Shown here in pieces: positions 56,336-64,000 of a stretch of 64,000 nt of DNA (its first letter is position 1; each line of letters starts with the position of its first letter). The DNA is from Pantoea cypripedii (GTDB taxonomy: Bacteria; Pseudomonadota; Gammaproteobacteria; Enterobacterales; Enterobacteriaceae): the NCBI RefSeq assembly GCF_002095535.1, contig NZ_MLJI01000001.1, positions 2,221,832 through 2,285,831 of the forward strand, given 5' to 3'. A program made the position numbers and the translations under genes. Below the pieces are notes generated by a model. The model worked only from the letters and a program-made list of their open reading frames with translations. It ran no database searches and was not told the DNA's origin.

Positions 56336-57319
56336 TTACTTGATGGCCGCGCGTTGCCCTGCCGCAACATGAAAACGCTTAACGCGCCGTGAATAAAGCG
56401 CCGTAATGATGGGGACCAATACTGAAGTGACAATAACCGATGTCGCCACCAGCGCGGTAGCCGCCGGGGCAACCGGTTTAAACTGTGGCAGCATTTCGGC
56501 GATCAAGACCGGCGTTGCCACCGCTGCACCCGCGGTGCTGGAAGCAGCAATGCCTGCGGTACCGTCTCCACCGCCAATCAGACGATCGGCAAGGATTAAC
56601 GGAATGCCGGTGATGATGATGACTGCCACGCCTAACAGAACCCCGAGTAAACCGGTCTGCGCGATCACCGTTAAATCAATGGTATTGCCAAGCGCAAAGG
56701 CGAAAAACGGAATCAGGGTATGCACCGCTTTGCCGAAGAAATCCCGCAACTCCGGGTCGAGGTTGCCGAGGGCAAAACCCACCAGGAATGGCAGCACCGC
56801 GCCGACAAACACATGGGGTTCAAACGAGGCGATGCCTGCGGTTCCGAGAATCACCATGGTCATCAGTGGCCCTGATTCCAGCGACATCAGCACAAACGCG
56901 CCCGCTTCTTCTTTGGAACCGTATTGCTGCATGATCGAGGCATACAAACCGCCATTGGTCATATCCATCGCCGCCACTAACGCCAGGGTGGAAAGGCCCG
57001 CGAACATGCCAACTTCCACCCCGTTTTCCGGCATCACGCGTGAGGCAATGGCTGCCACCACCCAGGCCACAGCGATTTTGGTCAGCACCAGCGTACCGGA
57101 TTTGCGTAATACCGTACCGGTGGCGCTGAGTTTAATGGATGCCCCCATGCAGAAGAACCATACCGCCAGAATGGGGACGGTGCCGCTCATGAGTCCATTG
57201 GTGAACGAGCCGAAGTATTTGCCCGCGCCGGGCGAAAAGGTGTGGCACAGTGCGCCAAGAAACAGCGGTATCAACATCATACCGCCTGGGATTTTATCGA
57301 TTGCACGTTTGATATGCAT
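56336..57319 (-). CDS. kdgT: 2-keto-3-deoxygluconate permease KdgT
   Basis: 327-residue proton symporter for 2-keto-3-deoxy-D-gluconate, a product of pectin and hexuronate breakdown. About ten helices; N-terminal [20 protein letters not shown] and the central [20 protein letters not shown] are family signatures. A KdgR-type operator lies 110-128 nt upstream. The catabolic kinase and aldolase (kdgK, kdgA) are not in this window. Fits a plant-associated lifestyle. Confidence 0.94.
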   Translation of the reverse strand: MHIKRAIDKIPGGMMLIPLFLGALCHTFSPGAGKYFGSFTNGLMSGTVPILAVWFFCMGASIKLSATGTVLRKSGTLVLTKIAVAWVVAAIASRVMPENGVEVGMFAGLSTLALVAAMDMTNGGLYASIMQQYGSKEEAGAFVLMSLESGPLMTMVILGTAGIASFEPHVFVGAVLPFLVGFALGNLDPELRDFFGKAVHTLIPFFAFALGNTIDLTVIAQTGLLGVLLGVAVIIITGIPLILADRLIGGGDGTAGIAASSTAGAAVATPVLIAEMLPQFKPVAPAATALVATSVIVTSVLVPIITALYSRRVKRFHVAAGQRAAIK

Positions 57320-57428
57320 ATTAGTGTCACCTGTACTGAGCCAGAGGGAGGTGCGTTAAACTTTGCCAACAGGCATAGCAGGCAAGATAACGGCTCAAGG
57401 CGGGTAAAAAAGTGATCCCCAATATATT

Positions 57429-57447
57429 TATGAAACGTTGTTTTACT
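57429..57447. promoter_or_regulatory. KdgR operator upstream of kdgT
   Basis: TATGAAACGTTGTTTTACT against the KdgR consensus AATGAAACATTGTTTCATT: 15 of 19 positions agree, including the ATGAAAC and TTGTTT halves. It is 110 nt before kdgT, whose family is the classic KdgR target. Confidence 0.72.
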
Positions 57448-57506
57448 TTTATTGGTTTATCATTTTATTTTTTGATCGTGCTCGCCATACCAGTTGGATT
57501 AGGCCG

Positions 57507-57532
57507 ATAAAAAAGGGCGCCATCTGGCGCCC
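57507..57532 (-). terminator. Terminator of the AraD-family gene
   Basis: On the minus strand GGGCGCC-AGAT-GGCGCCC followed by six T, 12 nt after the stop. Confidence 0.9.
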
Positions 57533-57544
57533 GGTCGGTGTTTG

Positions 57545-58243
57545 CTACTTCTGCCCATACCAGGCATTTTTACCGTGCTTTCTCAGATAGTGCAGGTCAA
57601 GCAGGGTTTGTGAGATGGAGGGCAGCTCCTGACGTAGCTGTTCCGTGTGCAGCGCCATATAGGCGACTTCCTCCAATACCACAGCGCTGTGAACCGCGGC
57701 ATCTGCATCTTTACCCCAGGCAAAGGGGCCATGAGAATTGACTAACGCTGCGGGGATGGCCGTCGGGGCAATCTCGCGCTTGGCGAACGTCTCGATAATC
57801 ACCTGCCCGGTATTCCACTCATATTCCTGCTCAATCTCTTCCCGCTCCATCGCCCGGGTACAGGGAATGGTGCCGTAGAAATCGTCGGCATGCGTGGTTC
57901 CCCATGCCGGTATATCCCGCCCGGCTTGCGCCCAGATGGTAGCGTGACGCGAATGGGTGTGCACAATGCCACCGATCTCCGGCCAGGCAAGATACAGCGC
58001 GCGGTGCGTTGCGGTGTCTGAAGATGGCCGCATTTTCCCCTCCACCACGTTGCCGCTTTCCAGTTCCACCACCACCATGTCATCGCGCTGCATGTTGGCG
58101 TATTTCACCCCGGATGGTTTGATCACCAGTAAGCCGCTGGCACGGTCGATAGCACTGACATTGCCCCAGGTAAAGGTCACCAGGTTATAACGGGGCAAAT
58201 CCAGATTGGCTTCCAGTACCTGTTGTTTCAACGCTTCCAGCAT
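57545..58243 (-). CDS. L-ribulose-5-phosphate 4-epimerase family (AraD/UlaF/SgbE)
   Basis: 232-residue class II aldolase-fold enzyme. Zinc ligands His95 and His97 ([13 protein letters not shown]) and His171 ([10 protein letters not shown]); phosphate contact PSSDTATH; Asp120 of HAD kept. Residue 121 is Asp, whereas the E. coli AraD, SgbE and UlaF sequences I remember have Tyr there. The start at 58243 follows GCAGGAGAAAAAAC. It stands alone, without arabinose or ascorbate genes, so paralogue and pathway cannot be settled. Confidence 0.87.
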   Translation of the reverse strand: MLEALKQQVLEANLDLPRYNLVTFTWGNVSAIDRASGLLVIKPSGVKYANMQRDDMVVVELESGNVVEGKMRPSSDTATHRALYLAWPEIGGIVHTHSRHATIWAQAGRDIPAWGTTHADDFYGTIPCTRAMEREEIEQEYEWNTGQVIIETFAKREIAPTAIPAALVNSHGPFAWGKDADAAVHSAVVLEEVAYMALHTEQLRQELPSISQTLLDLHYLRKHGKNAWYGQK

Positions 58244-58593
58244 GTTTTTTCTCCTGCAAGATGTGATGGAGAAATTGTGCAAAGCCTGCGACAAAAACGT
58301 TATGGAGGGAATGGCTGTAAAAGCAGCGGAAAGTGGCTGAGGGCGTAAAAATGTGGCGTGAATTAGGAGTTTTCTATCTTCGGAAAAATTCCGTAATGAT
58401 TAGACTTGTCTCCAGCCACCCGTGGAGCGATTTTGCTCCCATACGGCAGGGTTAACACGCTGTTTTCGCATTCGGGCTGCGGATTGCAGGCTTAAGGATG
58501 AGGACCGTGATGACATAACGGTGTGAAACAGTTTCAGGGAGCAACACCTATACTTAACGGGTTGCCTCTGTATGTACAATCAAGGAGAAGTTT
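58244..58593. other. 350-bp intergenic region between the epimerase and osmB genes
   Basis: Holds the osmB promoter (sigma-S -10 element at 58548-58557) and a small palindrome CGGAA-AAA-TTCCG at 58381-58393, which could be a regulator site since osmB is Rcs- and osmotically controlled in E. coli. No further ORF is supported. Confidence 0.5.
58547..58557 (+). promoter_or_regulatory. Sigma-S type -10 element of osmB
   Basis: CCTATACTTAA fits the extended sigma-S -10 sequence KCTAYACTTAA except its first base; it lies 37 nt before the osmB ATG. osmB is RpoS-dependent in E. coli. Confidence 0.8.
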
Positions 58594-58809
58594 ATGACAA
58601 CAACAATGAAACGTCTGACCGCGGCCGTTCTGGCGACCACCTTAGTTATCGCCCTGAGCGGTTGTTCAAACTGGTCCAAACGCGATCGTAATACCGCCAT
58701 TGGTGCGGGTGCTGGCGCGATTGGTGGTTCGGTTCTGACTAACGGCAGTGCATTGGGTACCATTGGTGGTGCCGCAGTGGGTGGCATTATCGGCCATCAG
58801 GTCCACTAA
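58594..58809 (+). CDS. osmB: Osmotically inducible lipoprotein OsmB
   Basis: 71 residues. Lipoprotein signal with lipobox LSGC, then NWSKRDRNTAIGAGAGAIGG and a Gly/Ala-rich glycine-zipper region ending GGIIGHQVH, almost the same as E. coli OsmB. AAGGAG precedes the ATG. Outer-membrane, stress-induced. Confidence 0.96.
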   Translation: MTTTMKRLTAAVLATTLVIALSGCSNWSKRDRNTAIGAGAGAIGGSVLTNGSALGTIGGAAVGGIIGHQVH

Positions 58810-58852
58810 AGGACCTTACATAATATAAGGCTACGCAGCGCATCTACAGTAC

Positions 58853-58876
58853 AGGGCCACTCATTGAGTGGCCCTT
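58853..58876. terminator. Bidirectional hairpin between osmB and yciH
   Basis: AGGGCCACTCA / TGAGTGGCCCT, nearly continuous palindrome, followed by TCTTTG on the plus strand. Confidence 0.8.
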
Positions 58877-58882
58877 CTTTGT

Positions 58883-59206
58883 TTAGCCGCCAGCGAGTTT
58901 AACCTTCATCCCTTTAGCTTCCAGCAGCGATTTCAGCAGGTCGCGCTTGTCGCCCTGGATTTCAATTACGCCATCTTTCACTGCGCCACCACAGCCACAC
59001 TTTTTCTTCAGTTCGGCAGCCAGTTTCGCTAACGCATCATCATCCAGATCGACACCGGTGATCAGGCAGACGCCCTTACCTTTGCGGCCACTGGTCTGAC
59101 GCTGGATACGCACCACGCCATCACCTTTAGGACGTGGTGCTTTTTCTTCGACGGGCGCAATACGCCCGCTTTCGGTGGAGTAAACCAGCGGATTGTCCTG
59201 AGCCAT
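58883..59206 (-). CDS. yciH: YciH, SUI1/eIF1-like translation factor
   Basis: 107 residues (E. coli 108). Unstructured N-terminus, then the SUI1 fold with KGVCLITGVDLDDDALAKLA and KKKCGCGGAVKDG. eIF1 homologue, reported to influence initiation fidelity and stress translation. Its ATG shares one base with the pyrF stop (TAATG), so it is translationally coupled, as in E. coli. Confidence 0.95.
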   Translation of the reverse strand: MAQDNPLVYSTESGRIAPVEEKAPRPKGDGVVRIQRQTSGRKGKGVCLITGVDLDDDALAKLAAELKKKCGCGGAVKDGVIEIQGDKRDLLKSLLEAKGMKVKLAGG

Positions 59207-59913
59207 TAGCCCTCCTGTAAACTGCGCAGAATTTGCTGCAATGTCGCCGCAGGATCGGCTGATTGGGTGATCGGACGCCCAATTACCATATAATCAACCC
59301 CTGCCTGCTGCGCTTGCTGCGGTGTCATAATGCGGCGCTGATCGCCCGCATCGCTGCCTGCCGGACGAATACCCGGCGTGACCAGCGCAAAATCCCTGCC
59401 AATCACCTGTTTAAAATGCGCCGCTTCATGCGCGGAGCAGACCACGCCATCAAGACCGCAATCGTGCGTCAGGCGCGCCAGACGTTCTGCCTGGGCTGCC
59501 GGTGACAGAGTGATGCCCAGACCTTTGAGATCCTCTTCATCCATGCTGGTCAGTACCGTGACGGCAATCAATAACGGAGCATCGTTACCATATGAGACCA
59601 GCGCCTCACGCGCCGCATTCATCATGCGCGCCCCGCCACTGGCGTGCACGTTCACCATCCACGCCCCCAGGTCTGCTGCCGCTGCAACCGCATGTGCCGT
59701 GGTGTTAGGGATATCGTGAAATTTCAGGTCGAGGAAAATTTCGAAACCACGCGCCTGTAACGTTTTGACCAACGAAGGGCCAAACAGCGTGAACATCTCT
59801 TTGCCAACTTTCAGACGGCATTGGCTGGGGTCGATCCGATCGACAAATTGCAGTGCGCTGTCGAGATTATGATAGTCGAGTGCCACCAGAATAGGTGAAG
59901 TGGTAACAGGCAT
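59206..59913 (-). CDS. pyrF: Orotidine 5'-phosphate decarboxylase
   Basis: 235-residue TIM-barrel enzyme for the last step of UMP synthesis. Catalytic Asp62-Lys64-Asp67 in [11 protein letters not shown]; phosphate-binding end VTPGIRP and VIGRPIT. Upstream of yciH and downstream of lapB with a 200-bp gap containing a Ter site and an 8-bp palindrome. Confidence 0.97.
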   Translation of the reverse strand: MPVTTSPILVALDYHNLDSALQFVDRIDPSQCRLKVGKEMFTLFGPSLVKTLQARGFEIFLDLKFHDIPNTTAHAVAAAADLGAWMVNVHASGGARMMNAAREALVSYGNDAPLLIAVTVLTSMDEEDLKGLGITLSPAAQAERLARLTHDCGLDGVVCSAHEAAHFKQVIGRDFALVTPGIRPAGSDAGDQRRIMTPQQAQQAGVDYMVIGRPITQSADPAATLQQILRSLQEG

Positions 59914-59991
59914 AACGTTTCCTCAGTTACAGGCACCCGCAGGCGCGTTAGACAAACGGCAAGCATTCTACCTGCGTGTCCTGGTGACGAC

Positions 59992-60009
59992 AATCGCAGT
60001 GCTGCGATT
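59992..60009. repeat. 18-bp palindrome upstream of pyrF
   Basis: AATCGCAG-TG-CTGCGATT, perfect 8-bp arms, 79 nt before the pyrF start. The 2-nt centre is too tight for a good RNA loop, so a protein-binding site is more likely. Confidence 0.5.
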
Positions 60010-60065
60010 AACCGGCTGATTGAATACTGGCTGCACAAGGCTTGAAGTTATTGAGTTGTAGCAGC

Positions 60066-60088
60066 CATTAGTATGTTGTAACTATGAT
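60066..60088 (+). other. Replication-termination site Ter (TerA-like)
   Basis: ATTAGTATGTTGTAACTA (60067-60084) agrees over 18 nt with E. coli TerA, including the G6 position whose partner C6 locks Tus; the flanks differ. It lies between pyrF and lapB, close to where I recall TerA in E. coli. Read on the plus strand, it should arrest forks moving toward higher window coordinates, the same polarity as TerA relative to gene order. Confidence 0.82.
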
Positions 60089-60113
60089 AGCATTTTTTTT
60101 AAACTGACGACCA

Positions 60114-61283
60114 TTACTGGCCGTCAAGTCCGCGAATAGGTTTCACTGATGACCAGGTGCGGCATGAAGGACAATGCCAGTACAGCGCATGCGCCGTAAA
60201 GCCACATTTCTGGCAGCGATAACGCGGTTTGGTGCGAATTTGCTCGCCAACCATATCCCGCAGCACCATCAGACTTTCTTTTGCACGGCCATCCTCCGCT
60301 TCATGCAGGTGAAAATCCATCAGGCGATGGAACACACGCATGGTTGGATGACGTTGCAGCTGGCGGTTGATATAGAGCTGCGCCGCTTCCGGGCCTTGCT
60401 GCTGCTCAAGGATATCGGCAAGATACAGTTCTGCTGCCGCTCCGGTGTTCTCCTCCACACAACGTTGCAGGAATTGCGCCCATTGTTCCGGCTCCTCCAT
60501 CCGTTGATAGCAGGTTTCCAGCATCGGCATGGTTTCGCTGACCAGCTCTTTATCCTGCTCCAGCACCCGTTGCAGACGCTCCACCGCTTTTGCGTATTCG
60601 CCCTGCTCCATCAGGATGCGTCCGGTCATAATTGAAACACGCGCACTCTGACGATCGGCCGCCTCGCCTTTTTTCAGCAGCGACATCGCACGATCGAGGT
60701 CATCACTGCTGAGCGCCTGCAACGCCAGTTCACAATAGAAGTGAGCAATTTCACCTTTCTGCTTATCCTTGCCCAACTTGACCAACTTTTCAGCCACCTC
60801 AATCGCCTGCTGCCAGTCACTGGTTGCCTGATGGATTAACAGCAACTGTTGCAACGCGCCAATGCGGAAATCGGTCTCATCCACCAGTTGGCTGAACATA
60901 TCTTCCGCACGGTCATACAAGCCAGCCGCCATATAATCGCGACCGAGCTGTTGTATCGCCAGCAAACGCTGTTCATAGCTGAGGGAGGCACTTTCCATTA
61001 ATGACTGGTGAATGCGGATGGCGCGGTCAACTTCACCGCGGGAACGAAACAGGTTACCCAGTGTAAGGTGGGCTTCAACCGTGCCACTATCCTCTTTCAA
61101 CATGTCGAGAAAGAGGTCAACAGCCTTGTCCTGTTGGTTAGATAGCAGAAAGTTAACCCCTGTAACGTATTCACGTGACAGGCGGTTGGCTTCCTGTTGC
61201 TTATCCTGTTGTGCACTGCGTCGGCCCATATACCAGCCATACGCTGCAGCGACAGGAAGAAGCAAAAACAGCAATTCAAGCAT
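60114..61283 (-). CDS. lapB: LapB (YciM), LPS assembly/LpxC-turnover regulator
   Basis: 389 residues: N-terminal membrane anchor (MLELLFLLLPVAAAYGWYMG), nine or so TPR repeats, and a C-terminal rubredoxin-type metal site with CQKCG and CPSC. In E. coli it guides FtsH to degrade LpxC, limiting LPS synthesis, and is controlled by YejM/PbgA. Second gene after lapA, 6 nt apart. Confidence 0.96.
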   Translation of the reverse strand: MLELLFLLLPVAAAYGWYMGRRSAQQDKQQEANRLSREYVTGVNFLLSNQQDKAVDLFLDMLKEDSGTVEAHLTLGNLFRSRGEVDRAIRIHQSLMESASLSYEQRLLAIQQLGRDYMAAGLYDRAEDMFSQLVDETDFRIGALQQLLLIHQATSDWQQAIEVAEKLVKLGKDKQKGEIAHFYCELALQALSSDDLDRAMSLLKKGEAADRQSARVSIMTGRILMEQGEYAKAVERLQRVLEQDKELVSETMPMLETCYQRMEEPEQWAQFLQRCVEENTGAAAELYLADILEQQQGPEAAQLYINRQLQRHPTMRVFHRLMDFHLHEAEDGRAKESLMVLRDMVGEQIRTKPRYRCQKCGFTAHALYWHCPSCRTWSSVKPIRGLDGQ

Positions 61284-61289
61284 CGAAGC

Positions 61290-61595
61290 TTAATCCCGAC
61301 GACCGGAGGAAGGTGAGGTCGTCACCGCGGTCGATTGTTCATTCTGCGCCTGCATACGTTTCAGTTTGCGCTGCGCGTGTGCCAGCGATACCCGTAACCG
61401 TAACCAGAACAGCCCACAAATTGCCCAGCCCAGCAAAAATCCGGCACCAAATAGCCCAGCCAGCAATGTTGAAATGCGAAATTCGCCCTGCGCCAGCAGA
61501 TAGTTAAAAGTGATGATTTGATCGTTATGCGCCCCGAGCGTAACGGAGACGATGAAAATGACCAATACCACGAGAAAAATCAGCAAATATTTCAC
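61290..61595 (-). CDS. lapA: LapA (YciS) membrane protein
   Basis: 101 residues, two membrane helices (residues 2-22 and about 42-66) then a basic coiled-coil tail. Forms the lapAB operon with lapB 6 nt away. Confidence 0.95.
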   Translation of the reverse strand: MKYLLIFLVVLVIFIVSVTLGAHNDQIITFNYLLAQGEFRISTLLAGLFGAGFLLGWAICGLFWLRLRVSLAHAQRKLKRMQAQNEQSTAVTTSPSSGRRD

Positions 61596-61720
61596 AATGC
61601 ATCCTGTCTGAGGTTATCCAATAGAAGTATGCCAAAAAAGCGACGCCGATGCTGCTATCACCGCATCAAACGGCCTGATTTACGCAAGTGCAATCAATAA
61701 TATGGGGCTGGATGGGAAAA

Positions 61721-62485
61721 TTACAATCCGTCTTCCCGTTGTGCAATCTCTTTTGCCTCCGGCGGCGGGACACTAAGGGGACCACAAAACCGTTGGGCCA
61801 GCCATGTTGCTACCATCACCAGCAACCAGGAAATCAGCGTTGCCATCACCAAATCACGTGGCCAGTGCATCCCCAGCAACAGGCGGCTGCCCATCACCAG
61901 ACTCGCCCAGACAAACACCACCACGATAGTCAGGGTGTGACGCCGCGGCCACAGCAAACCGATCACCAGCAACGCCCAGCTGGCGGCAAACAGGGTATGA
62001 CCGGAAGGAAAAGCAAAACCGGTTTCAAATGCCCAGTGTTTTTTTAACCAGCCAGGCAGCGTCGTATCATTCGCCAACAGTTGTTCCACCACCTTGCTGC
62101 GCTGCTTACGTTTTAGCTCGTAAAACTGCTGTTCATCGAGACCATGGCTTTTTGCCAGCCACATCACGTAGGGACGAGGCTCCTGCACCTGATCTTTAAT
62201 AAAGGATTTGGTGTACTGCCCGGTGAGGATAGCGCCATTCATGATGATGAGCAGCAAAATCGCGGGCCTGAGACGGAAGCGCAGGCACCATAATACCCAG
62301 GCGCTGAGAAGCAGGCTGGTGAGTGTTCCCCAAGGGCTGGTGACCGTTTCCGTCATCCAGAACAGGAATTTCAACAGCGCACCGTGGGACCCCGGCTGCC
62401 ACTGCCAGCCAGAAAGCCAGACGCTCAGTGGCATTATCAGCAATAAAAACGCCCCAATCGTCGTGCGTTGTACAATCTTTAACAT
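61721..62485 (-). CDS. pgpB: PgpB phosphatidylglycerophosphatase / undecaprenyl-pyrophosphate phosphatase
   Basis: 254-residue PAP2-family membrane phosphatase with six helices. Motifs KDQVQEPRP (C1), FAFPSGH (C2) and SRLLLGMHWPRD (C3). The start at 62485 has AAGGGA 6 nt before it; the in-frame ATG at 62521 has no ribosome site. Between lapA and ribA, as in E. coli. Confidence 0.94.
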   Translation of the reverse strand: MLKIVQRTTIGAFLLLIMPLSVWLSGWQWQPGSHGALLKFLFWMTETVTSPWGTLTSLLLSAWVLWCLRFRLRPAILLLIIMNGAILTGQYTKSFIKDQVQEPRPYVMWLAKSHGLDEQQFYELKRKQRSKVVEQLLANDTTLPGWLKKHWAFETGFAFPSGHTLFAASWALLVIGLLWPRRHTLTIVVVFVWASLVMGSRLLLGMHWPRDLVMATLISWLLVMVATWLAQRFCGPLSVPPPEAKEIAQREDGL

Positions 62486-62712
62486 CCACTTTCCCTTACA
62501 ACCGCGTAAAATACTGTGCAATGCATAACTTTAGCTGAAAAAAGAATAACATAACCATTGCGGCTTAGATAATTGTGCTTTATCACTACAATAACTCTGA
62601 CTGATTAACTGCCTGATGTCAGGTTGTGGCACAATATTGTCAGTTTTGGGGCCACACAGGCCCATGCGTTATCATGATGATAGCGCATCCTATGAAGGTT
62701 CTGGAGAGTCAA

Positions 62713-63306
62713 ATGCAGCTTAAACGGGTAGCAGAAGCCAAACTGCCCACGCCATGGGGAGATTTCCTGATGGTTGGTTTTGAAGAACTGGCAACCGGTC
62801 ACGACCACGTCGCGCTGGTTTATGGTGATGTTAGCGATCACACTGCGGTGCTGGCGCGTGTCCATTCTGAATGTCTGACGGGTGACGCTTTATTCAGCCT
62901 GCGCTGTGATTGCGGGTTTCAGCTTGAAGCGGCGCTGACGGCGATCGCCGAAGAAGGCCGCGGCGTACTGCTTTATCATCGTCAGGAAGGTCGCAATATC
63001 GGCCTGTTAAACAAGATTCGTGCCTATGCACTGCAGGATAAAGGCTTTGATACCGTAGAAGCCAACCATCAGTTGGGCTTTGCCGCAGATGAACGTGATT
63101 TCACGTTATGCGCTGATATGTTCAAACTGCTGGGTATCAATGAAGTGCGCTTGCTGACTAATAACCCGCGCAAAGTGGAAATCCTCAGCGAAGCTGGCAT
63201 CAATATTGTTGAGCGCGTGCCGTTAATCGTCGGCCGCAATCCAAAGAATGCCCATTACCTCGATACCAAAGCGGAAAAGATGGGGCATCTGTTGCCGAAG
63301 TCGTAA
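62713..63306 (+). CDS. ribA: GTP cyclohydrolase II
   Basis: 197-residue first enzyme of riboflavin synthesis. Zinc ligands Cys54, Cys65 and Cys67 ([17 protein letters not shown]) and the RQEGRNIGL loop. The ATG at 62713 follows GGAGAGTCAA; the longer reading to 62626 is not conserved. Convergent with acnA. Confidence 0.97.
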   Translation: MQLKRVAEAKLPTPWGDFLMVGFEELATGHDHVALVYGDVSDHTAVLARVHSECLTGDALFSLRCDCGFQLEAALTAIAEEGRGVLLYHRQEGRNIGLLNKIRAYALQDKGFDTVEANHQLGFAADERDFTLCADMFKLLGINEVRLLTNNPRKVEILSEAGINIVERVPLIVGRNPKNAHYLDTKAEKMGHLLPKS

Positions 63307-63308
63307 TA

Positions 63309-63335
63309 AAAAAGCCGGGATCATCCCGGCTTTTT
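63309..63335. terminator. Bidirectional terminator between ribA and acnA
   Basis: 12-bp stem AAAAAGCCGGGA / TCCCGGCTTTTT with loop TCA. Confidence 0.92.
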
Positions 63336-63336
63336 C

Positions 63337-64000
63337 TTAGTTCAGCATGTTACGAATCACGTAGTGTAAAATGCCATCGTTCTGGTAATAGGTCAGTTCA
63401 TTCCCCGTATCAATACGACAGCGCGTCTCCAGCGTCTCACTGCTGCCATCGGCGCGAGTCAGGGTCACGTTGACGGTACACCCCGGTTTGAGCTGCGCCA
63501 GGTTTGCCACATCAATATGCTCCTCACCGGTCAGTTGCAGCGTTTTACGCGTGACCCCCTGAGGAAACTCCAGCGGCAGAATCCCCATACCAATCAGGTT
63601 TGAACGATGGATACGCTCAAACGACTCGGCAATCACCACGCGCACGCCTTGTAAACGCGGGCCTTTGGCCGCCCAGTCGCGACTGGAGCCGGAGCCGTAC
63701 TCTTTGCCCGCTATCACCGCCAGCGGTATCCCCTCCTGCTGATACTTCATGGCAGCATCGTAAATCGCCAGTTGTTCATTGCTGGGGAAATGTTTGGTAT
63801 AGCCCCCTTCCACGCCAGGGACCATCTCATTACGAATACGAATATTGGCAAAGGTGCCGCGCATCATCACTTCGTGGTTACCACGACGCGAACCATAGGA
63901 ATTGAAGTCGTTGCGCTCCACACCATGTGCCAGCAAATAACGTCCCGCCGGACTTTCTGCCTTGATACTGCCGGCCGGTGAGATGTGGTCGGTGGTGACT
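63337..64000 (-). CDS. acnA: Aconitate hydratase A, C-terminal part (cut by the window edge)
   Basis: The last 221 residues of AcnA: the frame continues through the right edge ([19 protein letters not shown] is still in frame past 63936). Swivel-domain motifs [20 protein letters not shown] and [16 protein letters not shown]. The Fe-S cysteines lie outside the window. E. coli AcnA has about 891 residues. Confidence 0.95.
   Translation of the reverse strand, partial: VTTDHISPAGSIKAESPAGRYLLAHGVERNDFNSYGSRRGNHEVMMRGTFANIRIRNEMVPGVEGGYTKHFPSNEQLAIYDAAMKYQQEGIPLAVIAGKEYGSGSSRDWAAKGPRLQGVRVVIAESFERIHRSNLIGMGILPLEFPQGVTRKTLQLTGEEHIDVANLAQLKPGCTVNVTLTRADGSSETLETRCRIDTGNELTYYQNDGILHYVIRNMLN

Noticed and set aside
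61629..61700. 23-residue basic, Cys-containing plus-strand ORF (MPKKRRRCCYHRIK...)
   Set aside because: No ribosome site or promoter is visible, and it is antisense to the lapA-pgpB gap. Not enough support.

Overview
The window is chromosomal backbone of an enterobacterium. Gene order and protein similarity follow the terminus half of the Escherichia coli chromosome, running in the direction rstB, asr, hrpA, ldhA, nifJ, ttcA, zntB, tyrR, psp, sap, fabI, rnb, osmB, pyrF, ribA, acnA. The roughly 55% GC look, the many differences from E. coli in the accessory slots and the presence of rpfF beside the yciR-type regulator suggest Erwiniaceae (Pantoea/Erwinia-like). That genus-level guess is inference. 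No prophage, insertion sequence, CRISPR array, tRNA or rRNA was seen.

Layout. 1-4.4 kb: end of rstB, an M32 carboxypeptidase in the place where E. coli has tus, then an acid-shock cluster (RstA box, asr, ydgU, ydgD). 4.4-17.9 kb: hrpA and divergent azoR, the ydbH-ynbE-ydbL envelope operon, ldhA, a DUF333 lipoprotein, nifJ and a small DUF2767 protein. 18.0-20.6 kb: a probable insertion with a FAD monooxygenase under a near-ideal Fur box and an AT-rich polytopic membrane protein. 20.8-23.3 kb: ttcA, a 48-residue proline-rich ORF, the anaerobic sRNA FnrS, and zntB. 23.4-34.5 kb: murein-peptide salvage (mppA, mpaA, ycjG), tpx, tyrR, ycjFX and the psp envelope-stress regulon with its sigma54 promoter and pspF. 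34.5-35.2 kb: a 38-residue membrane protein, an ERIC element and a RyhB-type Fur-controlled sRNA. 35.2-42.7 kb: sapABCDF, fabI and yciW. 42.7-48.6 kb: an accessory block (LysR regulator, YoaK-like protein, glucose-family PTS, YdeP-type oxidoreductase) inserted between yciW and rnb. 50.8-53.2 kb: cstA-ybdD inserted between rnb and the c-di-GMP regulator. 53.3-56.2 kb: rpfR and rpfF, a complete BDSF-type quorum-sensing pair. 56.3-58.2 kb: kdgT with a KdgR box and an AraD-family epimerase. 58.6-64 kb: osmB, yciH, pyrF, a replication-termination Ter site, lapBA, pgpB, ribA and the 3' end of acnA.

How it fits together. Three global regulators can be read directly from DNA: Fur (two sites, one on RyhB), FNR (on FnrS) and sigma54/PspF. 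Chromosome-organisation signals also survive: one Ter site whose orientation agrees with E. coli TerA, and two exact matS sites, which together place the window in the Ter macrodomain. The most interesting items are the RyhB homologue at an unusual locus beside an ERIC element, the RpfF/RpfR pair, the Fur-box monooxygenase with its palindrome-rich promoter region, and several overlooked small proteins.
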